From Casuarina equisetifolia (lineage: Eukaryota > Streptophyta > Magnoliopsida > Fagales > Casuarinaceae): a stretch of DNA of 64,000 nt. Location of the stretch: NCBI GenBank assembly GCA_028551475.1, contig CM052359.1:2605583-2669582 (forward strand), read 5' to 3'. Each line of letters opens with the position of its first letter. Position 1 is the first letter of the stretch. Below the pieces are notes generated by a model. It saw only the letters and a list, made by a program, of their open reading frames with translations, searched no databases and was not told where the DNA came from. A program made the position numbers and the translations under genes. Positions 45,125-57,849 of this stretch are shown piece after piece.

Positions 45125-48100
45125 ATGTTGAACTTGTCTAAGGAAAAGCTACTTTTCCTACTATGGAACCATTACGAGGTTATCTTGGTTGCTTCTCTTT
45201 CTATAGTAGTAACGTTATTTTTCTCGAAAGCTTGGAGTTCGAGAGAAGCACCAGTGAGAAAGAAGAGATCCCCGGCCGGATGGGGTTGCCTTTTCTGGGT
45301 GAAACCCTTGCTTTTCTTTCAGCCACGAACAGTACAAGAGGGTGCTATGATTTCATTAGTCTCCGACGACTATGGTCAGTGATTCTTTTCTTAGTTTATC
45401 GATTCTAAATTCATGGTCAAAATAGGCCTAAGAGAATCCATGATCATATTACTCGATATTGATGATATGTTCTTGCAATAACATCAACATGAACTTTAGC
45501 TGCTTTCTACTATTTATGCTAATATTAAAGAAAGTTTCTTAGTTTTGTTGATTGGGATAAAAGTGTACCATGACGAGATTATAACAAGCTTGTTAAATTC
45601 ATTTATGAAACAAACTTGGCCAAAATCAGCCCGGGATCTTATCTGTTGGGACTCAATTTCACTCTATAAAAGTGAAAATGAACCCTATGATCAAATTACC
45701 TAAGGAAATTTTATGCTTTAATTAGTTCTTTAGTTACTTTAAATGATCATTTAGTGGTCTTAAAGATTACTTTTTTTTTCGCTGTATGGAATTAACAATT
45801 GTGGTGAATGCAGGCATGGGAAGTGGTTTAAGACAAAGTTATTTGGGAAGATCCATGTGTTTGTTCCGAGTACCGAGGGTGCAAGAACGGTATTTGCTAA
45901 TGACTTTATGCACTTTAATAAGGGGTATGTGAAATCAATGGCAGACGCCGTTGGAGAGAAGAGCTTGCTATGCGTGCCACATGAGAGCCACAAAAGGATT
46001 AGGCGTCTTTTGTCTGATCCTTTTTCCATGTATTCTCTTTCAAAGTTTGTCAAGGAGTTCGACAAAATGTTGTGTGAAAGGTTGAAGAATTTAGAAGCTG
46101 GGAAAAGCTTAGTGGTTCTTGACTTTAGTATGAAGGTAGCTATTTATTTTTTCGTCATAAATACTGTCAATAACATGCTTGTGAATAACTGATATCCCAT
46201 ACTAGAGAGATAGGATCCTAGTGCCTTGTTTAAATATGGATTTTCTTTTTAAAAAATAAACACGCATAAGATGAAATAAACATGCAACTAGAGTGACGAG
46301 CTTGAGACCAAAACGTCCAGACAACTCCCAACTGAGCTAGATACTTATTATCTCCTCAACTCATTAATTAGTTTTTAGATTAAATTTTGAACATTTTAAT
46401 ATAGCATCATAACTAAGATGAAATCTATTTCAATTCCTACTATCTTAAACCTTCTTAAGTAGAAGGGATGAGTTGAAGATTGTCATCCCACAATGTTTCA
46501 TTTAGATTTTCAATAAACTTCTAGTTATTTTTAATAAACTTATAGTACAAAATGATTAACCTTTTGCCAATGTTGATTCATAGATGACATTCGATGCAAT
46601 GTGCAAAATGCTAATGAGCATCACGGATGAATCCTTGCTACGAGATATCGAAAGCGACTGCACAGCCATCTCCAATGCCATGTTATCCTTTCCCTTCATG
46701 ATCCCCGGCACCAGATACTACAAAGGCATCAAGGTAAGATGAAAAGCCTGGAGGCTTTTGCACAGGCCCTCCATAAGTGAGTTTCCATTCTTTCGACTTT
46801 TTTAGACTAAACCATTGAAACAGGCACGTGAAAAGCTCATGGGAACCTTTAGAGATATAATTACTAGACGACGAAGTGGAAAGGAATATTTCCAAGATTT
46901 CTTGCAGTCCATGTTGGAGAGAGACTCATATCCTCCCACCGAAAAGCTGGACGACTCTGAACTTTTGGATAACCTTTTGACAATGATAGTTGCAGGGCAG
47001 ACTACAACAGCAGCTGCAATGATGTGGAGTGTCAAGTTTCTGGATGAGAACAAAGAAGTCCAGAACAGGCTCAGGGTGAGTATCATGCAGGTTTTGAACC
47101 AATATATGCAGCCTAATCTACAGTTCAGAATCTATTTTAAGCCCTGTAGCCTTCCCACTTTACCACAACTGGAGAAGCATAACACCTACTCAGAAGCAGA
47201 AAAGTTGAGACAGGACGCTGCAATAGAGTTGAGGACTTAGAAAGCATAGTTCTGAAATTGGACGAAAGAAAAGCTAGTCCCTCATCTGTTTTCTTCTGAA
47301 AAGTAGAAGGAAAGGGAAAGGGAAACAGGAAATAATACTCAGAACAGCAGCATTCTCATTAGGAATAATGTTGATGTTCTTGTAAAACTTACAGGAAGAA
47401 CAGCTGTTCATGTTCAGGAACAAGCCTGAGGGACACTTGGTCACTCTTGAAGATATTAACAGTATGTCTTATGCTTCAAAGGTAAGGAAATCAAACTACG
47501 AATGTTCTCTGTTGGTCAAAGATTTACCAAGTTGCCAAGTTATTTTATGCCATCCAATTTCCAGGTTGTCAAAGAAACATTAAGGATGTCAAATGTCTTG
47601 TTGTGGTTTCCTCGTGTTGCACTGAATGACTGCACAATAGAAGGCAAGTTTCTCTTTCCGCTTCATTGATGTTTACAAGGGGCACTCACATTCAGGATTT
47701 AATATCAACTACTGAGAAGGCTCTTAGTGGGTTCATGAAAGCTTTTTCTTCAAAAAAAGGGTCGACGAAAATGGCACTTGCTGAATTGTGCGTGGATCAT
47801 GACAGGTTTTCAGATAAAGAAGGGATGGCACGTAAACATTGACGCAACTTGTATACACCATGACCCAGATTTGTTCAAGGATCCTATGCGATTCAATCCT
47901 TCAAGATATGACGTAATTGGCACTCTACCCAGCTCCTGATTTTTCCTTATTTGTTTTTCCTATACACTTCAGTAGTAATCCTCGTGTATCCCTCCAGGAA
48001 GTGCAAAAGCCATACAGTCATATTCCTTTTGGGTCAGGACCCAGAACATGCTTGGGAATGAATATGGCAAAGGTGACAATGCTGGTCTTTTTATACCGAC

Positions 48101-48303
48101 TGACTAGTGGATACGAGTAAGTTATCTTTCACTTACCAGGATTTCAACCTGCTTTTAGTTCTGCTGAAACTAACACAACTCCCTGTTTGGTTTGCAGGTG
48201 GACAGTCGATGACCTGGATACATCCCTGGAAAAGAAGGCACATATTCCTAGACTCAGGAGTGGGTGCCCCATAACTTTGGAGCCCTTAGGAGGTGGGAAC
48301 TAA
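45125..48303 (+). CDS. Cytochrome P450, CYP85 clan (CYP722-like), nine exons
   Basis: Exons: 45125-45374, 45814-46135, 46584-46733, 46824-47075, 47395-47481, 47565-47643, 47806-47912, 47998-48116, 48198-48303; about 490 residues. An N-terminal membrane anchor (LVASLSIVVTLFF region) is followed by the proline hinge (IPGRMGLPFLGE), I-helix (AGQTTTA), ExxR (KETLR), the PxR region (FNPSRY) and the haem loop FGSGPRTCLG. Intron 6 uses a GC donor (GAAG then GCAAGT), the only choice that keeps frame. The anchor and hinge are in different frames: one base appears to be missing near 45263-45268, and adding one base makes the total length divisible by three. So it is either a very recent null or a sequence error. 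CYP85-clan enzymes oxidise isoprenoid-type hormones; the substrate here is unknown. The CYP722 assignment is by recall of motif style only. Confidence 0.82.
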
Positions 48304-49552
48304 GAATAGTTGAGCTGCTCAGTCTTCTGTATGTTAAATGTGTGAGAATATCCCGGCATGTCTGAAAGATGCAGAGGCTGGTATTAAGTATGCCCAATCT
48401 AGTTCAGATAATGAAGCATGAAATGCATCTAGTGATGAATAGTTCTGTTCCAAAGATCAACCGTATCATTCCATTTTAGAATGAATAAGCTAAATTAATG
48501 AGTAATTTGCTGATTTTTAGAAAGAGATATCCAATGAATGTTAGAAGGAATACACACTCTCCAATATAACACGGCAACGAAGGTCCCCCATACCACCTCA
48601 AAAGCACACTCAACAAACATACTGTTACCAAACTCCTAAGAGAGCCTTAAGTTTTTGAATCAGGATATTCCGGCGCCCTAGAACTTCTGCTAGATCAAAA
48701 TTATATGGATAGCAGGGAATAGAAATTTTTTTCTAATATGCCACCGGAAAAGAAGCACTAGTTTTAACATGATAGAATAACTAAGAGGAAAGATACCTGT
48801 TTCCGAGATGCCTATATATCAATAATTGTGGAGAATCCGACCAATAATCAGCTCCAACAAACGAAAGAGACAAAATAAAGAAAACTGTATGCTCACATGA
48901 ACTCAGAGAACTATTGTTGGCATCAACCATGGGACACAGTGGAGTCGAAAGTGTCCAGGTCTGACCACCAGACTGTTGAAGCAGTGGCAAAACTCAAACA
49001 TGTAAGCTCTGCCATCGAGGTATGTTTTGTAATATTTGAAGTTTCCAATACGTCTGAAAACCTTAAAAGGAAAGGACAGAAGAAAAGGAATAAATGGATT
49101 CTCTTAGATCTCAATGTTTAACAGTCGAGCCTATATTTTGTCGTAGTTAAGGTTGTAGAGACTTGCCCATTTGGGGATTGGCATGGAGTATGGTGCATCC
49201 CAAAAGCGTTTCTGTTCTTCCTCTTCTAAGATGACGTGGTTGGCAATTTATCAACACTCTTGAGATGCAGGTTTGAAGGTAACAGAACACGCAAAGCACA
49301 TGCATGAAAACTCAAGGGAAGTTGTTAGGCTATAACAGTAGCATAGGTTGCGTAATTTAAATCAAAAAGAAGATTTAACCGACATCAAATACACGATTGA
49401 TCCAGCCAGTTCATTACTTAGATATTACATGCAAAAGACATTATTATTTAATAGTAAACAATATATCCAAGTTTCTTCACATTCTCAGGTTTTACTATTG
49501 ATAAAAGCACTAATCACAGACAGGGCGTGGCAAAGAACAGATATATCAAGCT
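48304..49552. other. Intergenic region between P450 and Tm-1-like remnant
   Basis: This is the convergent intergenic region between the P450 3' end and the 3' end of the Tm-1-like remnant. I see no gene or mobile element in it. Confidence 0.5.
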
Positions 49553-52375
49553 TTACTCAATAGAAATTGATTTGTATAATTGGATTGTGGTTGTTATGGC
49601 TTGTTCGACTGGTAGTCTCTCCATGCTTGATGCACCATAAAATCCACGGACGCCTTTAGTTCTCTTCAGTATGAGTTCAGCCTCACTAGGACCAGATATA
49701 GGACTTGCAAGACATACCCCAAAGTGTTTGGTGAATTCTATATATTCGCAGACCAAGAGCAGGTTAAACATGTCAATAGATACTGACGAGACTGCAAATA
49801 AAAAACGACCTTCCACATACCTTTTGAGTGCTAAAAGTTATTAGTTTTAAAAAATCAAAGTAAAAGTAAACAAGGATGAGAATAGCCGAAGCACGATAAG
49901 GGAGTTGAAGTTTAATAACTTCATTTTGCACTAAATAACATAAATACCTAAAATTACAAAGAGGAAAATAAGAAAGAAAGCCAGAATATCATAGAGGATA
50001 TTCGTGCCAGAACAAGGTGAAAGTTTGCTGCTTGTAGTTTATGAAACTAATATCAAGATTTAGGGCTGCCAAAACTTTGAAAGAGGAAGCAATCATTTTC
50101 CAGATGATACCTCCATGACAGAGCACAATAACATTGGGATTGGTTCTATGTGCAGCATCAGCTATAGCCTGAACACGAAGTACACTTTCCTCCATTGTTA
50201 CGGATGTTCTTGCACCTACAGAGCCAGATGTGATGAGTCCCACATGGGCCACTACAATATCAGCCCCTGCTTTTCCCATCTCCACAGCTTCATCTTGGTT
50301 GAAAGCATAAGGAGTTGTCAAGAGACCTAGTTTATGAGCTTTCTCAACCATCTCTACCTCCAAGCTGATTACTAGAACAAGAAAAAAATAAGGCTATAAG
50401 AGGCATGAACTAATATTCTGAGTGAATAAACTTGTGGGAAACTTTTCTTTGCAGGCATACCCGTATCCCATTCCCGTTTCTTCAAGATCTTGTCTAAAAT
50501 TGCCATCAAAGAGCCCGACATTGCAAAATTTTGCACCCTCGAGAAACCGATTGACTCCATTTGCTTTAGGAAATAATCTATTCGGCGAAAAGGGTCTGTA
50601 GCACATACTCCAGCAAGTACTGGTACCTTCTTCACCAGCTACACATGCTCATAAGCTCCGACGTCAGTAAAAGAAGGTTGAAAAGTGGAGCAGAAATTAG
50701 GTACGCAACATAAGCGGTCAGCTCTTTTCTTGCTCATTTTAAGTTATTCTGATCACCCATAAGAACTATGATATCATAAATCAAAAACTAGAAATCAAAG
50801 AAAACTGAAATGCAATGAAAATTCAATATAAGATGTTCACACTTTCCCTTTTTCCGAAAACGTTCTTAGTATTTTGAGTGCTTCATTCATATCCAAATGT
50901 TTCCCTTGTGGCAGATGCAAGTTACAATTCCTATAAATTCGGTTACTATCTGCTCTTCCTATCAGTCGACATATACTATGCCAACTAGTGTTCTCAGACC
51001 AGGATTTTGAACTTCGTTTTTGATAACAGGCTTATAGAAGCATAAAACATAGTGATTTAACAAAAGGATTCTCTGAAGAATATTTCCCTTCTGAATAGCT
51101 ACTTTCATGACTAAACAGTTGACACTTACTGGCAACACTTCATTGGCCATGTCAAGTACAATAGCATTTGCATCAGCTAAAGGCAATAAGCCAGATAAGG
51201 AGCTTCTTCCAGCCATGTGAAAGCAGCCTGAATTGTACAAGACTATTAGATCAACACAACCAGCTTCCTTAAAATTTGCAGAAATGCCTGTTCCTGCACC
51301 AGCTTCTATTATGGGAATTCCTTATTTATTTGATCTCTCCAATTGCTGCAAAATTTCACGGGTTCTTCACAAAGTTTCTGTTAGAAAAGTAAACTGATCA
51401 GCTCTCAGACCACATTGACGTGGGATAAAATTCCTCTTAACGCACTGGTAATTGCACATCACTCCATGAGTAAGCATTCAAAGAAGAGAAGCTACGTAAC
51501 AAATGCTACTCACTGTCATGCCCAAAGTTCATATAAGATTCTCTCAACATTACATGTAAAGAATGGGGATGTGAATGAGAATAATTATGTGACTGACATG
51601 ATTATTGAGGAGATGATGCACGGATGAAGAAGAATAAAGGAACAACAAGAGAGAAACAAGAAGTATGCCCCATACAATGCACTGCTAGAAAACCATAACC
51701 TAATCTTTTCGAACACTTGGATACTTCCCATATGACCTCAAAATTCAACCGCTTTTGAGAATTCAGCCCCTATTTTGAGGAAATGCAATGCAAGCAATGC
51801 AGTCAATAACTGCCATCATGAATGACAGGTTCTTTTTATAAATGCTTAGATAGCTCATCCCTAACTGAATTAGCATAGAGCTACTGCTATTGGCACATTC
51901 CTGTCCTGATACAACTAAATCAAAAATTAGACAGTATTCACGGAAGCAATGCCAATCTAAAGCCAAAGAAGAAGATTTTGCATCTGTTGCATGAAGTTAT
52001 TGAGTCACCATGATTAAAAAGATGCAGCTAACGATTTCCAAGGTAGCATTCACAAACAGCAATGAATATTTTCCGACAATAACACCAAGCTTCATTTTAT
52101 AGAGCGGTACTTTCTTGTTCACATTCAAATTCTCATTTTAACCCTAACCTGGTTTTGCATCTGGGAAGTCACTTAGGCTATAAGAACAGCACCCAACCTT
52201 GATGAATTGATCTTGAAAGCAGTATTCTCTTGAAGATCTTGATCGGTAACAGGCATGGCAAATTTCAGAGGACTAGAATCTTTAGAATTTTTCATACTAA
52301 TCTCTAAGAAAGAGTCAACCAATGCATTTGCAAAGTCATGATCATTAATATTATAAGGATACACCTTCACGTATA
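49553..52375 (-). pseudogene. Tm-1-like TIM-barrel protein, decayed and 5'-truncated
   Basis: Five exon remnants on the minus strand: about 52375-52149, 51377-51130, 50638-50461, 50364-50111 and 49703-49553. Together they match the second half of tomato Tm-1-type proteins: [101 protein letters not shown] and FYGASSMERLPVEQAI. The N-terminal UPF0261 half (about 400 residues) is absent. Lesions include a frame change in the first exon remnant, two stops in the second (TGA near 51368, TAA before GIPII), a one-base loss after VQNF in the third, and an acceptor shifted by one base before the last. Tm-1 in tomato blocks tobamovirus RNA replication; the normal role of homologues is not settled. This copy is almost certainly dead. 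Confidence 0.8.
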
Positions 52376-52400
52376 AAAGACGCACAACTTCCAATTATAT

Positions 52401-52413
52401 AAGTTAAATCATG
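52401..52413. repeat. Left target-site duplication of the LINE
   Basis: AAGTTAAATCATG, repeated exactly at 57778-57790. Confidence 0.75.
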
Positions 52414-53039
52414 GACGAACCCCCCGAAACCCCAACAACAACCCCCCCCCCCCTTCCCGCGCCGCCGCCTCTATTCTTCAAGAACTCCTAAACCCAGACC
52501 CGCTGCCGGCGCCCTCAAGCCGGAAAAATCTACCACAGGAGCCTTCACCGCCATCACTCGGTGGAGGCTCGGGGTGCTCCCCACATCCCGTCGGCCGAAA
52601 GCCACTCCCATTCCCCCCCCCCCCCTCTCTCTCTCTCTCTCCCCTCTCTCCTCACCTTTTCCCCACGTCCAACCCGAAAACTCCCTCCAGAATTTTCTTT
52701 CTCCACCTCTCTCCGACCCCACACTTCCTCCTTCCTTTTTCCCTCTCTCTTCCCTTCTCTCGATTTATTTTTCCCAGACTTCCCGTGTCCCACACTTCGT
52801 ATTTTCTGTCTCTCTCACACATGTACTAGCATAAATTAATTAATTTTGTTTGTGGCCTTAGACGTGGGAGAGAGTGAATGAAGGTCCCATTACTCTCGCC
52901 TTTAAACATCAACCAAACTCTTTAAACGTTTAAGCATATGGTACAAGTTGTCAATTGAATTTGTTCAGAACCGGTCTCTACTTAAAGATGAGCCCTTAGC
53001 TCCCTTGGGTTGGGTTTAATGTTAGGTGTTAGAATTGAA

Positions 53040-54359
53040 AAATTACAAACCACATCTTCAAAATCTAAGGTGGAAATTGGAATGGCTTAGCCCCAATCGT
53101 GCAATGATGGGATTATGTTGGAACCATTAGATGTCTTAAAATTAGGTATCTTTAATACCTCTCTAAATAATTCATATGATGTAGTTTTTGATGAAATTAC
53201 CTTCCAAGCAACCATAAATTGTAAAGTAGACAAAGTAGATAAGAATTAGCAACAAGATGTGGTACTTGTTGTGCACTACTCAAAATCTATAGCATTTTAT
53301 TGGTAATGTTGGAACACCTTGGAAATTAGTAGTGATGAGAATAATAAATTAGACTACTAAATTAGACTACATACCCCCTATTGAAAAGGGGAAGAAAATT
53401 GTTATCAAACCCTTTCCAGAAGTAATTGAGGCAAGTAAAAGTCATTTAGCTAATTATCTTATTGGTTATTTTTTGAACACTAGTACTTTGTATTATGCAG
53501 TGAAAGGAATTGTTGAAAAGTTGTGGAGTAAGGATAACTTGATGTTATTGCTACTAATGATGTGATTTTCTAATATATAAAAGCTAGAAGAAGTAATGGA
53601 AATTGGATTATGGGACATAACAAGTAAACCTTTATTTCTTCAAAAATGGCACTTGTGTATTACATTAGAAAAGACCAAAATATCTATTGTTGGGTAAAAT
53701 TGTTTAATGTCCCTCATGCATTATGGAATAAGATTGGTATGAGTCATGTTAGTAGTATGCTAGGTAAACTTTTATATATGGACAAAACTTCAGTTATCAT
53801 ATGCCAAAGTCTGTATTTTGATAGATAGTGATGGTGAATTTCCTTAAAATTTTGATGTTGATATGGGAAATAATGAGATGTTTAAGGTTATTATAGAATA
53901 TGGTTGGATTCCTCCTAAATGTAAGAAATGTAATTATTTTGGTCATAAGGATTGTATTATCAAGAAAGATATATAAATCCCTAAGAAGAATGTTGCACCT
54001 TTCCAAGTTTCAATTGCTCATGTCAATAAAAAAGAAGAGGATCAAGTCCCACTCACAATTTTAATGACTTGTGTAAATTCTCATGTAATTAAGGAAAATG
54101 GTGTTATTGCTTAAGCTATTGAGACAAGTACCTTTAAGCCTAATGCTAGTTCTCCTACCACCCTAGGTAGTAAACCTGATACTAATGCAAAATTTATTCT
54201 TATTACTAGTAAGAGGAGGACTCTTGGGAAGAAGAAGGACAATGATCATGTAATCATCTTAGAAAATAGGTTTGCTCAGCTTGCTTATGACATCCAACCC
54301 ACTTACAATGAGCTTTCAGAATTTCTTGATAACTGTGATGTAGTGGAAAAGGGGGGTAA
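53040..54359 (+). pseudogene. LINE ORF1 (gag-like) remnant
   Basis: A decayed frame with ANYLIGYFLNTSTL and VEKLWSKD near 53450-53540, then CWVKLFNVPHALWNKIG near 53690 and LGKLLYMDKTS near 53770, the pattern of the plant DUF4283 domain. It is followed by PPKCKKCNYFGHKDC near 53915-53955, a zinc knuckle of the zf-CCHC_4 type. Several in-frame stops interrupt it (for example after DVIF and GHNK). In intact plant LINEs this protein binds the element RNA. Confidence 0.65.
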
Positions 54360-54371
54360 ATGTTTAGATCA

Positions 54372-57300
54372 ATGAATGTCTTATCTTGGAATGTAAGAGG
54401 CCTCAATAAATGCCCTAAATAAAGAAAAGTTGTTAAGTTTGTATTGTCTCAAGTTCCACATGTTATCATTTTAATAGAACATAGAGTAAAGGAAGAAAAT
54501 GTAAATTTTGTCATCAATAGTATGTTTAATGGTTGGAAATACTCTTATAATTATTCGCACTCTATGATTAAAAGAATCTAGATTTTATAGAAATCATCTG
54601 AGTTACAACTTACAATCTAAGACACTTCCTCCCAAGCTATTCATTACTAGATTGATAAGTAAGGTTTACCATATTTCTTTTTGTTTACTATCTATGCAAG
54701 TAACTTATAATCTGAACCTAGGGAGTTGTGGGAAAATATTGAGCTTTTTTTATCTCAAAATGTTGCAAATGGTCCCGGGCTACTAATTGGTGATTTTAAT
54801 GAAATTCAACATATAAATGAATATATTAGTCCAAATGTTAGATGGACAAGGGGCATGGAGGATTGCAATGATATGATTGAGAAACTAGGATTGGTAGAAC
54901 CTTCTTTTATTGGTTCTCTTTTTACTTGGTTTAATAAAAGCTTAACACAGAATCTCAGAGCTAGCAAGATTGATAAAGCATTAACAAATGCAAAATGGAT
55001 TCTCAGATTTGATAGGTTTTCAATTAAGTTCTTGCCTCCATTGGTATTAGATCATTTTCCTACCTTAATTAAGTTTGATATTACTCATAGAAGGAAAAAA
55101 AGTACTTTTTAGATTTTTCAATTTTTGAACAAATAGCCTTAATTTTATGGATGTGTTAGTTCTATTTGGCAAAAAAAAATTCAATGGCACCAAAATGTTC
55201 TAAATTATGAAAAAGCTAAAAGCACTTAAGCCACAATTTAGGTATCTAAACCTTGCCCAATTTGGTGATTTACATCAAAAGGTAAAGGTTGATAGAGAAT
55301 AGCTTCAATAGGTTCAACTCAATTTACAACTTGACCCTTTTGACACTACTATGCGCTTTAAGGAAAGACTTAAAATGGAGCAACTAATTATACTAAGTAA
55401 GCATAAGGAAGTTCTTTTAAAACAAAAATCAAGGAATCTTTGGTTGAAAGAGGGAGATAATGATAGTAGAATATTCTTTTATCTTTAATGTGTAGAAGAG
55501 CTCAAAACAAAATTACTCACCTAGTGTAAGAAGATGGATTTATTATTTCTAATGATGAGGCCTTGCACAATGCTATTGTTATATATTATCAAACTATTCT
55601 TGGTATTTTTTATACCAATAATATTCATACTGAAATGTACACTTCCTTATTTCATCATAATGTGAATGATGTATTGAATCTACTTGCTTTTAGACACTCA
55701 TATATAGTGAGAGTTATTTAGGGATTTCATGATTTTTAAGCTCTTGATCTTGATAGCTACAATAGTTTGTTTTACAAGAAAGTTTGGCCTATTATTGGTC
55801 ATGACTTAGAAGATATAGTGCTAGATTTTTTCTTATCTAAGAAGTTATTGAAAGCTATTAATACAACTTTGTTGTGAATAGTTCCAAAAACCTCAAATCC
55901 TAGTTGTATGAAGGATTTTAGACCAATTGCTTGCAAAAAGGATAAGCCTTATTCTCCCTATTGTGGTTAGCTAAAATCAAACTACTTTTATCAAAGGTTG
56001 TCAAATATCTAAAAATGTTATGCTTTGTCAAGAGTTGCTTCATAATTATCATAAAGGAGAAAAAAATAAAAATGTTGTCATTAAAATTGACCTTATGAAA
56101 GCTTATAACATGGTTAAATGGGATGTGGTATTAGGAGTTTTACAAGCTATTCATATTCCTTAAGTATTGATTGATCTAATTGGCCAATGCATTACTACTA
56201 CCAGATTCTCTATGAATCTTAATGGTGAGCATGTTAGCTACTTTGAGTGCATAAATGGGTTAAGGCAAGGAGATCCTTTGTCTCCTTATTTATTTTTCCT
56301 TGTCATGGAAATTCTTAACATGATAATTATTGAGAAAACTTTCATTTCTACTTTCAAATATCACTAGCGCTATAAAAAGGAAAAAGTCACTTATCTTTGC
56401 TTTGCTGATAACTTATTTTTATTTGCACATGGGGATGTTAATTCAACATTATGTCTCATTGATGCTTTAAATGACTTTGCAATACTCATAGGTTTACGTT
56501 TTAATCCTACCAAATGTCAAATATCTTTTTCATGGCTTGAAGAAGAAAAACTTTGGATTTTGGATCATACTCCATTCTTTGAAGGGACTCTCCCAATTAG
56601 GTATCTCAGTGTTTCCCTTATTACAAAAATACTTACTCATGCTGATTGTAAGGTTTTGACTGAGAAAATCATGAGAATAATTGATGCTTAGGGAATGAGA
56701 CATCTAAGTTATGTTGGAAGATTATAGTTGGCAAAATCAGTTCTTACTTCTATTTGTACATTTTGTATGTAAATGTTCCTTCTCTCAAAACAAACTATTT
56801 ATGAGATTGAGAAGAAGATTAAACACTTTCCATTGGTGGGAAATTTGGAAGTTTATAAACTCATAAGGTTTTTTGGTATGTTGTTTGTTCACCTAAAAAT
56901 GAAGGAGGACTTGGGCTACTAGATCTTAAAATGTGAAATAAGGTTTTACTAGGGAGATCACTTTGGAATCTAATCAATTATTCAACTCGTCTTTATAGAG
57001 TAAATGGAGTTATAGCACTAAATGCAGAAGAATTTCAATTATGCACCTTGACATCAAAGGAAATATGGCATGAAGTTGAAAAGGTCTTCTAAGTTACAAC
57101 AAACTCTCTTATCTAGGCTTTCTAAACCTTCTTATTGTTGTAAATTGACAAAAAATTACACCAAGCTAATACTAAGGTTGAATGGCATGACTTGATATGG
57201 TCAGGGTGGAATCAACAAACATAACTTTATTGGATAGTTCATATGTAGGGATAAACTTCCTACAGCAGAAGTGGTATATCAATGGCTTCTCTCAATTAAC

Positions 57301-57660
57301 CTATATTTTAATTTATGTGATTCTCATTTAGAAAATATGTCACATTTATTTTTTCAATGTACTTGGATTGGGCAAATTTGGTAAAATATTCTTGCATAAC
57401 AAGGCATTCGTAGGACCGTCAATGATGGAAATTTTAAACTGTAATGGATGATTAAGGCAATGAATGGAAAATATTTGGTTGCAAAACTTCTTAAACTTTC
57501 TTTTTTAGGTTGCATGTATTGTATATGGTTTGCACAAAATCATAGATGTTTTCAAAATAAGACTATTAAAATAGAATCAAGAAAGTAGTTTGTGGAAAAG
57601 CTTTTTTATTTAGGAACATTATATATTTTCATGTGAATGCTTTATTATCTCATAGTTGGT
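54372..57660 (+). pseudogene. LINE ORF2 (endonuclease / reverse transcriptase) remnant
   Basis: It opens with MNVLSWNVRGLN at 54372, the classic start of plant LINE ORF2, and meets a stop at 54420-54422. The endonuclease shows LIGDFNEIQH near 54785-54815. The reverse transcriptase shows GLRQGDPLSPYLFF near 56255-56300 and FADNLFLFAH near 56400-56430, where the second catalytic Asp of the FADD box is Asn. A zinc-binding region (DKLPTAEVVYQWL to CTWIGQIW) lies near 57250-57380. The many stops and the FADN change show it is long inactive. Confidence 0.75.
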
Positions 57661-57777
57661 AGATTCCAAATTCAATTTTTTTTAAATGAATTGTAATGTT
57701 AGGGTATGTCCCTAAGCTTTTATAATATCTTATTCTTTGATAAATAAACTCACATGTTCATAAAAAATTAAAATAAA

Positions 57778-57790
57778 AAGTTAAATCATG
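57778..57790. repeat. Right target-site duplication of the LINE
   Basis: AAGTTAAATCATG directly after the A-rich tail, matching 52401-52413. Confidence 0.75.
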
Positions 57791-57849
57791 ACATTAAGCA
57801 TATCCAATTGCATTAAACCAACCAAGAACAATTACCATACCTATTGTTC

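Larger units (their letters stand above)
52414..57777 (+). mobile_element. Plant L1-type LINE, near full length, inactive
   Basis: About 5.36 kb between perfect 13-bp direct repeats (AAGTTAAATCATG at 52401 and 57778). The 5' end is GC-rich with a C12 run (near 52447) and a CT microsatellite (near 52620), probably the 5' UTR. ORF1 has a DUF4283-like region and a CCHC-type zinc knuckle; ORF2 has endonuclease, reverse transcriptase, zinc-binding and weak C-terminal regions. It ends in an A-rich tail (aaaaaattaaaataaaa). Both ORFs carry many stops. It sits at the broken 5' edge of the Tm-1-like remnant. Confidence 0.82.

Noticed and set aside
52471-52839. Pro/Ser-rich and Gly/Arg-rich frames on both strands near the C and CT runs
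   Set aside because: Low-complexity sequence; both strands stay open because of composition. Best read as the 5' UTR of the LINE.
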